From Lophium mytilinum (taxonomy: Eukaryota > Ascomycota > Dothideomycetes > Mytilinidiales > Mytilinidiaceae), in NCBI GenBank assembly GCA_010093605.1, contig MU004201.1:342289-406288 (forward strand): a DNA stretch of 64,000 nucleotides, given 5' to 3'. The position numbers and the translations under genes are program-made. The notes under the pieces are model-generated. The model ran no database searches. It was not told the DNA's origin and saw only the letters and a list, made by a program, of their open reading frames with translations. This document shows positions 23,613 through 35,145 of the stretch, in pieces (within the stretch, counting starts at the first letter, position 1; every line of letters begins with the position of its first letter).

Positions 23613-25913
23613 TTATTCCACGTCTTCTTCGTCAGTGTCTTTGTCGATACTAGTTTCTGTACCAAATCCGTACTCATCTACGAGGCGTTGATGCAACAAG
23701 GCCAAAGATGGTCGGTACAGTGAGGCTTCGCGAGTGCAGCCTAACGGATGATTTACTTCCTTAGCTATTGTGAAGCTCTGCAGGAGGTGCCAAACGTCGG
23801 TCGTCTAATTTCTCGCGCTAAACGCAAGCGGTCCCCCATTCCTAACCGCGTACTGCGATACCAGTAAACCTGAACTTAGTAGAAAGTTCATCTTGGGCGT
23901 TCTAGCAGGGAAGGTTTCTCTGCTTCTCTTGCCTAATTCTAGGTATAGTGCCCTTTAGTTAATAGTAGGTTAAATATCCTTAGACGGGATTACTATTAGT
24001 AAAGGTTGTTCTTCGTTATTAAGTCCCATGGCATTCCAGATTAAGAGTCGGGGAGTTGAGGAGCCATTAAGCCGACGAAATTTGGCAGAGGTAAGCATTA
24101 GGCCTAAGAACATGCCCGTAGCTACTCGTACTTAATAGTACATGTGAACTAGGGGCGTATTTAAAGGCAGATCGGCAAGTGTTTTGGGTGGTCTAGCAGT
24201 TCGCCGAAAGCTCTCTTGCTCCTCTTGCGTCCACTAATACCTACAGAACCTAAAGTCGCCCATTAGATGGTTATTGGCCAGCACTACCACCAGACCGGAA
24301 CCCCTAGTCGCGATAGTAAATCTTGCATACAACTGCTACAGTCTATCTTACCTGCTTGCGCAATACTCTATCATTCAACTGAAGAAGTTTCAATAGCCTA
24401 TAGTTGTGACTCGCCTCTTTCGCATAGTTAATGAGTTCTCTCCCTTTTTAAGACCGCGTACGGGTTGAGAGCTCGTGTCCAGTGCAAGCAAACGCTTTTT
24501 CTTAATGTCCTGGTCCGTCTCGCGGCGAATTGGACGGATACCCAGGCGACGAGGAGTAGGGTTCTCCTAAATTATCTCAAGTACACGCCTCACCCATTAT
24601 TCTTCCCTGTCTATGCGGATCCTATACTTCCTAAACTCATCTATTTTAAAGCTAGCCTCGATGTCTAGTGTCTCATAGAACAGGTCGGGTATGTCTCGCT
24701 CGGGGATGAAAAAAAAGTAGGTTGTGCGGCTAACATGCGGCGTGGACAAGTCAAATTAGTACTAGAGGAAGTGGAAGCTAGTATCTTGCTATTAGCGGTG
24801 GCCCAGAATGCAGGGTAAATATACAATGAACCATTTATATGCCGTAAAGTAGTATCTAACTACATCTTGCCTATGTGCACCGTCCTTTGCACGCTTCTTA
24901 CTGCTTCGCCCGATAGCTACTTTGTATAGCAGAGTATCTGCGTTTCTCTCCCGGCCATCAATCTTGTGTTAAATTAAAGCCTGTCTTCCAGCGCCAGGGG
25001 TCGTCTTAGACTCGAGGACCAGTTTGAAATCGGCAAGCCGAGGCTGCAGCCCAATGAAATTAAATTGTAATCGCATTTTAGAGCTATAATTGTGGGGTTT
25101 CACGCACCGGTATATCTCTATAGCGGCCTTATACGCTGTAAAGTGCTGTGTGTGTTTAGCTGGTGCCATAAGTGCGGCCGAGCGGGTAGTCTGAGGTTTC
25201 CAGTTAGGAAACCCCGCCTAAGTCCAGGGGTTGATATACGGGCCTTTACCCATGGCGCAGCATTGTACTTAATGTATAGCCTCTCCAAGCAGGGAAGCGG
25301 GCATTCGGTATGGAGCACGGCTTAGATCAACTCGATAGGTGGATTGTGGAAGTTTTGAAGAACGACTGAAGCTAATAGCTAGATCTCTATCCTCTTGCGC
25401 TTGTCCTTGGGCCTAATTAGGTATAAGCTTAACAAACGAGGGATCTATAGCGCAAATAGCGACGTAAAAGGCAACGTGTTATCGCTGCTGCAGCCCACTT
25501 ATAAATTGCTGTTCTCCGGCATTCTAAGCTGCAGAACTCTTAACATCAAAGAGGATTAGTTCAAGGCCGTTTACCGTGGCGCGACTCCTCTGTTCTGTAT
25601 ACCACCAGCGCTCTGCATAGCTTATATCTAAAGGGAAATTGTAATCGCACGCCACAGCTCTATCTACCGTCGCGAATTCCCACGATCGAATGGTATGAGG
25701 CAAAGGACGCATAATTGCAAAGATGTGGTGCTCTCCTACGCACCCGCGATTGCCAAGGAAGTTATGATTAAATACGTCGGAAGCTGACATTGCGTATGAC
25801 GGGCAGTATGAGGGATGTGGTAATGGCTTCGATTGGGGTTGCTAATAGATGAGGAGGCGGTGTTGGCCGTGCGGCCCGGGCCGTCTAAGTTTCCGACACG
25901 CTGGTACATACAT
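23613..25913 (-). pseudogene. Tentative long unknown gene, many TAA/TAG
   Basis: A single frame of 767 codons from ATG (25913) to TAA (23613) contains about 20 TAA/TAG and two TGA codons but no frameshift. Open runs of 88 and 66 codons (25524-25790, 24969-25169) lie in it. Several stretches look like a structured protein, for example RGSGLVVVLANNHLMGDF and STPRLLIWNAMGLNNEE. The C-terminus is acidic (DKDTDEEDVE). No motif is recognised. Stop density is close to chance and TGA is scarce on both strands here, so this model is uncertain. Opposite-strand frames at 24465 and 25092 are treated as shadows. Confidence 0.3.
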
Positions 25914-26124
25914 AATTTCTCGTCATTGAGACAGTAGCTAATCCTTGGCGCCGAGTCCTGCTATACCTACTTTGATTTGTATATAAACAGATTTATAAGT
26001 TATGTTAAGGCTGAGCTTGTGATATTTCTGATGAAAAGTGTGGAAGTTGTGAGTAATAATGCTCAGCATTAAGAGCCATTGAGTGGCACAACACGAACAG
26101 CTCTTCACCAAGCAGCTGCACCCA

Positions 26125-26176
26125 CCCCATTTAGCGAGATTAAAATCTCGCGATAATCGGACATCGCTAAATGGGG
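26125..26176. repeat. Nested perfect hairpin
   Basis: CCCCATTTAGCGA (26125-26137) is exactly complementary to TCGCTAAATGGGG (26164-26176). Inside it GCGAGAT and ATCTCGC (26134-26151) form a second hairpin that shares GCGA with the outer stem. Both stems are perfect although the neighbourhood is mutated. It may be a small transposon relic or a regulatory structure. Confidence 0.75.
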
Positions 26177-26455
26177 GGTTGCACACTTCCCTAATCTGTT
26201 TGAAGCCTTACCCTTTAGAGGAGTTTTTCGACATACACTTTCTCATGGTCCGAGCGGCTCTCGATAGCCGCAGCGGCTTTCTTCTTCGGGTTCTTGCGGG
26301 CCCTCTTCGGGGTCTCGTTGCCCTGTACGCTGGCATTCTTGCGCTTCTTAGGGGTGCTTGAAGCGGTGGAATCGGCGACCTTAGCTATCGGGGTGCTGTA
26401 AAGTGTATCTAGTTAATACAGTTAGGTTCTTAAATTAGCCTGCTAACTAGCAGCC

Positions 26456-29130
26456 ATGAAGATCTAGGGGCATGTAATGGTCACTTACAGTCGTTTCAGC
26501 GGCGAAGCATTGCCAAGCGAGAGCAGGAGGGCTCGTCTCTTTCCCGTATAGGCTCGACGAGATTGCTGGTTAGAACCCCATGGAGCCTGGCTTTATAGGT
26601 CTATCTATAGAACCTTACAGGATCCGTGGAGATCCTTACAAGTTCCGTGGAGATCTTTACAAGTTCCGTATATTCTAGAATAGTAAACACTGTTTATAGC
26701 CAAACTCGACCACGCTATAAGTATATTTAGTAATACTGCTTTTGCTGCAACTAATACAAGGATTGCTATAGACACTCCAGGCGATAAGCTGGAGATTGAA
26801 TGCGCCGAGGCCGAGAAAGTTGAAGGGGGAGAATTAATCCGGCAGAAGACTGTATAGACTACTACTAAGCATATAACAGAAGACTTGTGGACTAAAGCCC
26901 GTACGTTATTTAAGTTGCCAGATGACGCGAATACTCGGGGCGTATTAGTTCTTGGGCTGAAGCGGAACCTCTACACCTATTAGGTATTTGCAATTACTTG
27001 GATACTACACCAGAACACAATAACAAGAGGAGGCTTCAACGGAGACAAGCAAGGTCTCGGAAAGAGCGCGGAGATGCTAGTAATGTGTTGGGCGAACGCT
27101 GTACTAGAGGACTGCCGTGTCGAAGTTGACTGGTCGCGGTCAATGGTGGGAATCCGCAGAGCTAATGGCCTGACACACGACGGCAGGCATCTACATAATA
27201 ACGCCAATCCAGGCCTCTAATGCCCAAGCAGTACACGGTGTCCACTGTAATGCGTGTGCGAGCCTTATAGCATCTCCGCCAAGCTGCACTTAATACAGGG
27301 AAATGCTCTGATTATTGTTCCTCCGTCCTTAAAAGGTAACTGGATAAGAGAGTTCCATAAGACGTTTAATAAAGACTGGGCTGGTTACAGAAGTATAAAA
27401 CTTTACGTCGGTCATCGCGACACAAGCGGCTCTAACAAAGACATTAAAAGCCGTTAGTACTAGCTTTGCATAAAGAGCGGACAACTAGAGGCTGGCATTT
27501 GTATTAAGGGATATGGACCAAGAACAGGGCAAACCAGCAACATTTTTATTACAACTCCTCTCTCGTTTAAGAGCTGTGTGCTAGACAAGCTCTGCCGCCA
27601 TATACTATCCGCCAGGACTAAAGAGCCTAGAGAGGCCCCAGGGGTTCATGTATAGTTTGGGATTATTAGGGTTAATAAAGCCTACACGGAAAGGCTACCT
27701 ACGTTAAATCTCTTTCAATGAGTGTTGAAAGCATCTTACATTAACCCTGCCACACGGCCTATCATGTGGGCGCTCTTAGGAACGCCATAGGAAAAGGGAC
27801 CAGATGACATGATTGAGTACGTTGAATTTTAGGAGTAGCAGTGGGACCTTAAAGCTAAAAGGAGTCTAGTACCTTAAGAGATATAGAGTGTCTAAGCTGC
27901 ATGCTCTAGCAATGTTTTCGGTAATATCTAGAGAAATTTCGACCGGATTATTGCCGATTATGAGGACAGTCCGAAGATAAGACGATCGCGCCAGCAGTAC
28001 GAAGGCCAGATTAATGTTTAGGCTGAGCAATGGGCTAATATACTTAGTCTTATCATAATTCGTTAAACAATAGAGACGGCGAGCTTTCGGACCAGCGGCA
28101 AAGACGGTAAAGGCGGTAAAGGATAGAAGCCTCTCATACCGCTCCCTCGCCTGAGAGAGCAGTCTCGGCACTACTACCTACACCTAACGGACCGGCTAGA
28201 GGTCTAAGTAGGTATTGACTACATAGCAGCACAAGTGCGGGTAGCTTACCTAGCAAGCCTAAGAGAGTGGGAGCGCTAAGGTAAGAAGGGGGACCCACCA
28301 GGTTATCCAACGGGCAAATTTGCCAGCCTAACCTACTAATGGCGCCCAGTCTTTAGTTTTCTAGTACTGGGACGACTACAGAGGGATAGGCATCTTGAAT
28401 GTGGATTAACGGGGGGGGTAATTAAGGAAAAGCAGTGGTATCTACATAACTCTGGCTCACCATTTAAGAAGTTTGCCCGAGAGATTGCAGCTTCAAGCCC
28501 TAAGACACAGGAAATACTACGTATTATAGAAGACATAGATAGAGAAGACGTGGAGTCTGCCCTAGACCGATAGAAACGGAAGGCTACTGCAATCTCAACC
28601 GGCGTTCCCGATATGCTTGAAGATTATCTTCAGCAGCTGGTAATTCTTACATCCTTTCCAGCAGCGGCAGTATCGCTCTATAAGCAGATACGGCTGGCAT
28701 GTCCGCACCGTGGAATCCAGCTATTTAGGACATGGCTTAGGGATTTCGAGCGAAAAGCTATAGTTGATGGGTTTTAGAAGGAGCGGCTGTACAAAGTGGA
28801 CGGGAATGTATTGCGGGACGGACACGGCAACATTAGATATAGGGAAAATTCCACGCCAACAATACTAATTGGGACAATCAGCACTCTTAGTGTTGGACAT
28901 ACCCTTCATCGAGCGCGGCGGATTATTATTCTTGAGCCACAGCTGTCCTACAGTGCTATTTACAGGCTATCAAACGTATCCACCGAATAGGGCAGAAATT
29001 TGACTGTATATCCTACTTGATGCAGTCGGCGGATAACCCGCTAGAGGTGGCTGCTATTAGTAGTAACGCGCTAGACGCGTTCTTAGCATAAGCAGTAGGT
29101 CAGGTTGAGCAGCCCAAACTAAGTCTGTGA
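26456..29130 (+). pseudogene. SNF2-family ATPase/helicase pseudogene
   Basis: One frame runs from ATG (26456) to about 28962. It then shifts by one base and continues to TGA at 29130, about 890 codons. Helicase motifs in order: RGGFNGDKQGLGKS (motif I, about 27029-27067), NALIIVPPSLKGNWIREF (Ia region), RVNKAYTERL in the DEAH position (degenerate), ALLGTP followed by PDDM (motif III), VILTSFPAAAVSLY (motif IV), GTISTLSVGHTLHRA (motif V) and QAIKRIHRIGQ (motif VI, 28963-28995). SNF2 enzymes use ATP to translocate on DNA and remodel chromatin. Here many TAA/TAG codons and a frameshift immediately before motif VI make it non-functional. The N-terminus carries an in-frame 21-bp repeat. The motif II acids are not visible. 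Confidence 0.85.
26615..26677. repeat. Three 21-bp tandem repeats in the SNF2 gene
   Basis: Units at 26615, 26636 and 26657 follow TTACARGWTCCGTGGAGATCY; the third diverges in its second half. The period is a multiple of three, so the repeat adds heptapeptides of the type LQxPWRS in the N-terminal region. Confidence 0.85.
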
Positions 29131-29285
29131 GGCGGGATGTGGAGAGTATGGTAGTTAATTAAGAATTTGGTAAGCGATGTTCGCCGCCGATAGATTAATG
29201 ACGACCAAAACCCCAACTTAGAAGCAAGATTCTGTTAAGCAGCTAGTACCTATGTCCGTGGCTATATAGTAAAATGTAATTCTTA

Positions 29286-29948
29286 ATGAAAGACATTATA
29301 CATGATTTTACAGCGACAATGACTACATACTATCTTACCGTCTTTTCCAGCCCGAAACACCGGCGGACCGTCTTAGCATTAGCTGCATCTTTCCGGCAGG
29401 ACACGTCTGCTCCTGCACCGGCTCTTTATAACAACAGCCTATATGGCCTAGAACTCTCCCTCTTTATGCTTAACTGGAAGTCCTCTATAAATCTTCGAAC
29501 CGTTAACCGCTCCGGAGCAACACCGCCTTCCAATTCTCTAGTCTTGACCTCTACAAGAAACTTGCAGTCTTAGCCAGAGCAATGGTTTATCGTCCACGCT
29601 ATTAAGCTAAGCAGAATACTACTTGCGTAGACTCTAATTATACCCACACTCTAAGCCATTAGAGGCTATCTTATAGAACGGGTCACATTAGCAGTTGCAA
29701 CAGCTTAGTTATTGCACGGGGGACACTTTACAAGCAGTTCACTCGGCCTTGTTTAGGAGCTTTTAGTGCGGTCTATGGAAGCCGTTGCGCATTTTATAGA
29801 AGCCATCGGGCCACTTCATGCAGTCATTAACATGCATCTTAATTAACTCGTCCGACCAACCATCAATAAAACCCCCGCGACTGTCCTTATAATTCTTCCC
29901 ATATTCGCGGCCTTCTACATCTTAGAAAAGGTAATTCGTTGCCGTTAA
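29286..29948 (+). pseudogene. Multi-span membrane protein relic
   Basis: A frame of 221 codons starts at ATG (29286) and ends at TAA (29948), with about eight TAA/TAG codons in the second half and a clean first 95 codons. Hydrophobic segments appear at several places: LYGLELSLFMLNW, ATVLIILPIFAAFYIL and others. It lies 155 bases after the SNF2 relic on the same strand. No family is recognised, and the second half is uncertain. Confidence 0.4.
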
Positions 29949-30024
29949 ATACACGCATATAGTCAGGAGATGGCGCTTTAAGGAAGTATGACGGAGGTGC
30001 CGATGGGGTGGAAAAGGACGCGGA

Positions 30025-30219
30025 TTAATGGGGCTCGTAGGTATTTACGATTGTCGATTTCTTGAAGGTTAATGGGCATGTGTACTGGGAAGGCGTTTCG
30101 TCCTTGTTGAGTACGCGCGTGTTAGGGAGGCATATCGGAGAGGTAGTGCTGTAGGGATTCATAGTTGTTAATTTTATGAATGTTGATAGCTTGTATTTAT
30201 AACTGCCGCATCTTTCCAT
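30025..30219 (-). pseudogene. Possible small gene fragment
   Basis: A 64-codon hydrophilic frame ends at TAA (30025) and continues in frame beyond the stop with Ser/Pro-rich sequence. The upstream end is unknown and no family is recognised. Confidence 0.25.
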
Positions 30220-30446
30220 GACCCCTAATTCATATACTTTCTAAGTAAGTAGTACTAACCTGTAATATGTACTGTAAACTGCAGGCATAGAAAATTAATA
30301 AACAGCAAGCTACAGTAGAGAGGGCTAGTATCGTCGGCAAGCTTGGGACTACTGAGTTTTCCGAGCAAATTCAGTCACGTGATATGATCTTCATGGCAAG
30401 TTCCGTACCCCTCGAAATAGTAAGACGCCGCTACACTGCTCTTGAC

Positions 30447-30520
30447 AGGCTATCTTAAGTATAATTTTTCAGCGTATTAGGTCAACGCCAGCGACTTGAA
30501 TTATACCGTACCGTTTTCCA
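30447..30520. repeat. Fragment of a hairpin (MITE-like) element
   Basis: Around 45 bases, including TTTCAGCGTATTAGGTCAAC and CGCCAGCGACTTGAATT, match the reverse complement of the interior of the TA-flanked element at 57308-57490. No terminal repeat is visible, so it is a partial copy. Confidence 0.55.
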
Positions 30521-30617
30521 CCCCTGAGCGAGAATCACCCACCACCGAGAACTTAGTATGTAGTAATTTTGATGGAGCGAGCCGCTAGACTAAATACTGC
30601 TTAAGCGAGACCCTAGA

Positions 30618-31790
30618 ATGTATAAACCCTTCCTTCTCTTCCATCCATCTCTATTATTTCCCCTGCTAGCTAGCGCTAGGAATGCTCATCTGCACGCGCT
30701 CAACGCATATTATTGCTGCAGCCTAATCATCTTAGGCGTTCTTGCAGGGTGTAGAATGGACTTAGCTACGTTGAAGCGAGGTTATATGTACTTAGGCGCA
30801 AGACTAAAGCGCCGATGAATGTAATCACGCTGTTGCTACTACTCTAAGAGATAGACCCGAGCTATAGCTCAAGGTAGAAAACGACAGCGACAATTACCTA
30901 AGCATCCATCGCTCACTGGAAATGAAAGCTGCGTTGAAGGAATAGGTGGATGGTTCATTTACTAGATCTGTCTTACTTTGCCTTAGAGAATCCATAAAGC
31001 AATTGTAGCATTAAACAGAAGCTATAGATTCCTTAAGAATATTAACGCCCTATTTATAAGTGGGTCTTCTCCGCTCACTGCTCTCCGCCACCTCCCATCT
31101 TTGCGCAGACCTAACTCTCTGCAAGACCACTTTATTATGCGTACTAAACTTCTTATTATGTTTATTATCGTCTTGGCCGGTAAATCCTTTTCTAAAGTAA
31201 TGGACCAGTTTAATAAAGCTACTCACCCTAGAGCTATTTGCGGATACCTTAGTATAGTGTTGACTGACCTGGAAAACATTATGCGCAAAGTCAACTAGGC
31301 TCTCACCAGCACGCCCAGCCGTCCCCTCTCGCTATTTAGGACGGTAATTCGAAGTCGTTTACCTAATTCGCTTGGAAGATTGTGTTAGTTACTTGGCCGC
31401 TCTATTATTGCTTGCAGGAATACGTCCGCACTGGTGTATCCCGCGTTGGATGCGATACACTGGGTCATATCCTTTGTACTCAGACTGCTCGAATGGGCCC
31501 TGGGTCTATTGGTAGCTGCAAGCATCCAGCGTGTAGTTATAGTCCTTCTCCCGTATATTGCGCTTAAGCTTGTTTTTTGGGGTTCTTTCATGCCTGCTTT
31601 GGGTAATCTGTCTACCATTTCGCCTCTGTCGAGCCGTCTACCGGGCCGTCTACTGAAACTTGAACTCGGAGAGCTTAAAGTCGCGCTATCAAGAACGGGC
31701 ATGGAGCATGTACGGACGACTAATAGTTATAGGTGTTGGGAGAGATTCTTTTTTCCACCAAGCGGGGCCCATGTAACCGAAAGAATGTAG
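30618..31790 (+). pseudogene. Membrane protein gene relic
   Basis: Three open runs, 30618-30818, 31101-31298 and 31434-31790, lie in one frame. The part from 31101 (230 codons, two internal stops) is the best supported. It contains LLIMFIIVLAGKSF, then two long hydrophobic segments (IHWVISFVLRLLEWALGLLV and VVIVLLPYIALKLVFWGSF) that look like membrane spans. The link to the 30618 run passes several TAA/TAG and one TGA and may be wrong. The frame 31385-31702 on the other strand is a shadow. No family is recognised. Confidence 0.45.
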
Positions 31791-32876
31791 TTGAAATGCC
31801 AAGTTCTATCGCCATCTTAATGTTCCGTAGGTTACGCTTAAGCTCGTTCTGTGGATAATTTCGTGGATCCTTTTCGCAATCTGCATTCCGTTTTGTCTTC
31901 TCTAAGGTTTACCTAGCGGACTTAGACAACCTGAACTCGCGTCAGTTGAGGATGTAGAAGGAGCTTGGAATGCCCCTAGTGTTTTTAAGGGTATCGGCGC
32001 CCGAGGAGGGCTGGTATGTCACTAAATTAGTAGCGGTAGAGTAGTGATTGGAATGACAAACTCTATTAGTATCTTCGCGCGCAAATACTTCTGATCTGTA
32101 TCAGCCTCTCTGACCTCTTCCCTCCTTCCCTAGCTCTATCTGTATTCTATAGACATCAAATTTAAGTATATTAGCGTTTAGGAATATCTAGTCTACAAAA
32201 CCCTAATGCGCCTTTAGCATATCCATTATTCTTATAAGTGTGACGGCCTATGGATCATTAAGATACCTCCTTATTTTCTGCTATTCCCTTCTGCTCTAGA
32301 AGTCGTGGCTCCCACTGCGTTAGTAGGTTGTACCACTTTTAAAGACCGAGGTGATCTGGCCCTCTACCGCAACGTGCGGTCCCCCGCCTGTCTGGATTCT
32401 TCTAAATCTCCTTAAAGAGTTCCCGCAGTTTTTTGAATACCTCTGTCGAAGAGTCGAAGCCGTTCTTAAGGTTAAGCGTGTGAGCGCGTTCTCGAGAGGC
32501 TCGAATGCCTATCTCGTTGCGTCTGTCTATTACAAACAGGAGGCCATATTCTCGCGATGTAGGATGCTTGTTCAAAACACTCTAATCGACATAGATAATC
32601 TGCAGCGGCCCGCTCCAGTACTCTACATCCTCTGGTTTTCTACTAATTTCTTAAGTCTCTATTAAATTTATACGAAGTCTGGACGTTCTAGGGGCGATTA
32701 ATCTAGCCCTAACCAGGTGTACAGGTATTAAGAGGACTAATTTATCGCTACACGGAGTATACATGTTAGTATGTAAGAATCTTGTAAAAATAAGGGAGCT
32801 TGGCCTACTTTATCCACTTAAATTTACCTTCCAGTATTGCACAGCTTGCTATCTATCTTTCCACTGTGTCTTTACT
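31791..32876. other. Downstream region of the 32877-33545 gene, unresolved
   Basis: The minus-strand frame of the gene at 32877-33545 continues to about 32035 without TGA but with many TAA/TAG, at about the density expected by chance. It contains some protein-like stretches with Gln- and Arg-rich sequence. On the plus strand 32351-32665 is open for 104 codons. I cannot decide which, if either, was coding. Confidence 0.35.
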
Positions 32877-33545
32877 CTATTCTTTTATGTAATTGTCGTT
32901 TGAATCTTGCTGCGCCATAAGTAAGCAGGATTTGCTGGCCCATTTTTGAAAATGGTAACTTTCCACTAGTACTGGTACCGCCCTTAAAATATAGATGAGT
33001 ACTAGTAAGTAATAGAAGAGAAGGATATAAAACCTACGATGGGTACTATCTTGGCTATCTTGTCCGCTGCTATATAGGGCAGCACTATTTAGAGATGTTG
33101 CTATGCATGGCATATAATAAAATGCCCGACGGTTTAAAAAGCTTCCTTCTCGGCCTGTCATCCAAGCGCTATGGATCACCTTCTTAAATTTTGTCGCCCT
33201 TTCTGCATCAAGCTCATCTTTCAATGCTCCCTGGAATAATCGGTCTATTTAAGTCGATAGAGCAAGATGCCTGCAAAGGTCCTTCAAATTGCTTTTAGTA
33301 TTTGTAGCGTCCTTTATTCCTGGGACGCTTCGGCGAAATTTAAGAATGTGAAGAAGGGTAGCATAATACTGCTGGTCTTGTAGAAAGTTTAATGCAACCT
33401 CTAAGAACTTGTTCGTGCACTCCTTAGCTTTCTTTAAGCATGCTTGGCACTTCTTTTTACTGGCTGTAATTCTGCACTAATTTTGTAAAACGTCCCGTAG
33501 ACACTAGTCGCAAGGGCAGAATAGGTTTAGAACCCTTAGATTCAT
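32877..33545 (-). pseudogene. Cysteine-rich, membrane-containing gene relic
   Basis: From ATG (33545) a frame of 223 codons carries three internal TAA/TAG and ends at TAG (32877). Near the N-terminus the cysteines follow C-x-C-x2-C, then C, then KKKCQACLKKAKECT, a zinc-cluster-like spacing often seen in fungal proteins of unknown function. A helical region follows (LNFLQDQQYYATLLHIL, DELDAERATKFKKVIHSAW). Near the C-terminus lies a strong membrane segment (FYILLFYYLLVLIYIL). Tryptophans are intact. The function is unknown; metal binding is an inference from cysteine spacing. Confidence 0.5.
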
Positions 33546-34296
33546 CTTGGCCTAAATATGTGTAAGCCTCTTGTCTATAAATGCTGTGACCCTCTTACTA
33601 GGCTTAATAGAGAGTGGCGCTCTTCTCCGCTTCTTGCTAGGTCCCTTTAGTTTAGACTAATTCTCTTCTTTTAGTCTGAAAGATGATAGAGCTTGAAAGG
33701 ATAATGTGGATTAAATTTAACGCAGGCAGCATACAGTAGAGAGCGGCATGTAGTCGTGATAGATAGATATAGGCATTAGAGCAAGCTACGAAGCTAATAG
33801 CTATATAAATCACTAGATCAGCGAATGGGATAACGGACAACCCCTGTGGATTTAGAATTGTGTGCGAGGTCGCATGCTCCTGCTAAACCGCACTGCCGTG
33901 CAACGCATTTTGAATCATGTTTGATTCTATGCTGGTAAAAACGATAACCCTCTGCACGTGTTTGCGATCGTTTTTAGGAGTTTGTCGAGGCAGATTGTTT
34001 AAATAAGCTTGTTCGATAAATTAATAGCAAATCAATTACTTCTAACGTTTGATTGCCTACTTCTTGGATTGATTGATTGCCGTATTCACAAATTTAAAGG
34101 CTAGAGACCAGCTAGCTACTCGCGCTCCTTGTACGCATACTCTATCGCTTCATTCTTATATGCACACGAACTTAAAGTAATCGCATTCGAGCACATAGAA
34201 GAGCTATTGTTGGCTTAAGTTTATAGTTTCTGTGAGACCCTAGCATCCGAAGATGTCTTCTGAAGACTAGCCTGATTAGAATTACACAAAACAACT
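33546..34296. other. Divergent intergenic region with one hydrophobic frame
   Basis: A 62-codon minus-strand frame (33652-33840) encodes two hydrophobic stretches but has no recognised feature. The rest separates two divergently transcribed relics and contains a short ATTGATTG repeat near 34070. Confidence 0.4.
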
Positions 34297-35145
34297 ATGG
34301 GTGCGAGATCGCGTTACCGCAGCCTATTCTTTCTGGATTGGCAAAATTCCACTTGCTGCGAATGCGAAGCCGGCGGAGCACTCCTCTTCCTAGAGATCGA
34401 TGGCCAACATCCTTGCGGTCAAGGGTGGTATACCACTCACAATTGGACTAACGAGGAGAAATGGAACTAGAGAAGTTACTGAAAGCTTCTAATACCCTTG
34501 GATCCTGCTAAAGACCTACATGACTGGATGACGAAGAAAGGTGTGCTTCTCCGGCTAGAGGCTTAAATGAAAGATTCCGATTTAGTATCGCTTTGTTTTC
34601 GTTATAGCCCTGGGCAAGTTCTCGCAGTAGAAAGACCCCTAAAATCTCTACCGTTACTTGTATCTCCACATTTCTTTTTCTTCCTTAGCAATTGCGACAC
34701 CTAAAGGTACTGCGAATCCGGCGGAAAAAAGCCTCCATTCTACTGTATCCCACACACTGAAATTGAGCTCAAAGACGGAAACAATACACGCAGTGACACT
34801 TGGGTTGGAGATCTCTACAAATTATTCTTTTCCGGTTTCTTATTTAATATAGAGACTGGCATACTTAAAACAGGCGTTTATAAGGGCTGCTATAAGCTTC
34901 GGGGCTATAAAACGGCGCTCGGTCTGCTTAATAGGACCCTGGAAGGTCGCAGCGAGATAATAATGGAAACTACGAATTTTCGGACACTCATTAAGGTCTT
35001 AAATTACTTGGTAACCTGCCAAGACCTTGCTCGGGCCTGTACAGCCGTCGGTATCCTAGGGAATCCTACCCCAAAGGCTGGAGAGGTAGAAGGAGAAGGC
35101 GAAACCGCACGCCCAAAGGTCGCAAAAGGTAGAGAAGAATGCTAG
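34297..35145 (+). pseudogene. Unknown gene of 282 codons, four internal stops
   Basis: A frame from ATG (34297) to TAG (35145) carries TAG, TGA, TAA and TAA internally. It is rich in tryptophan and cysteine near the N-terminus (CCECEAGGALLFLEIDGQH, GWYTTHNWTNEEKWN). It then has a globular part with WMTKKGVLLRLEA and CFRYSPGQVLAVERPLKSL, and ends with TLIKVLNYLVTCQDLARAC and a Gly/Glu/Lys-rich disordered tail. A second frame upstream from about 34254 also reads like protein to 34530, so a frameshift is possible. The family is not recognised. Confidence 0.5.
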
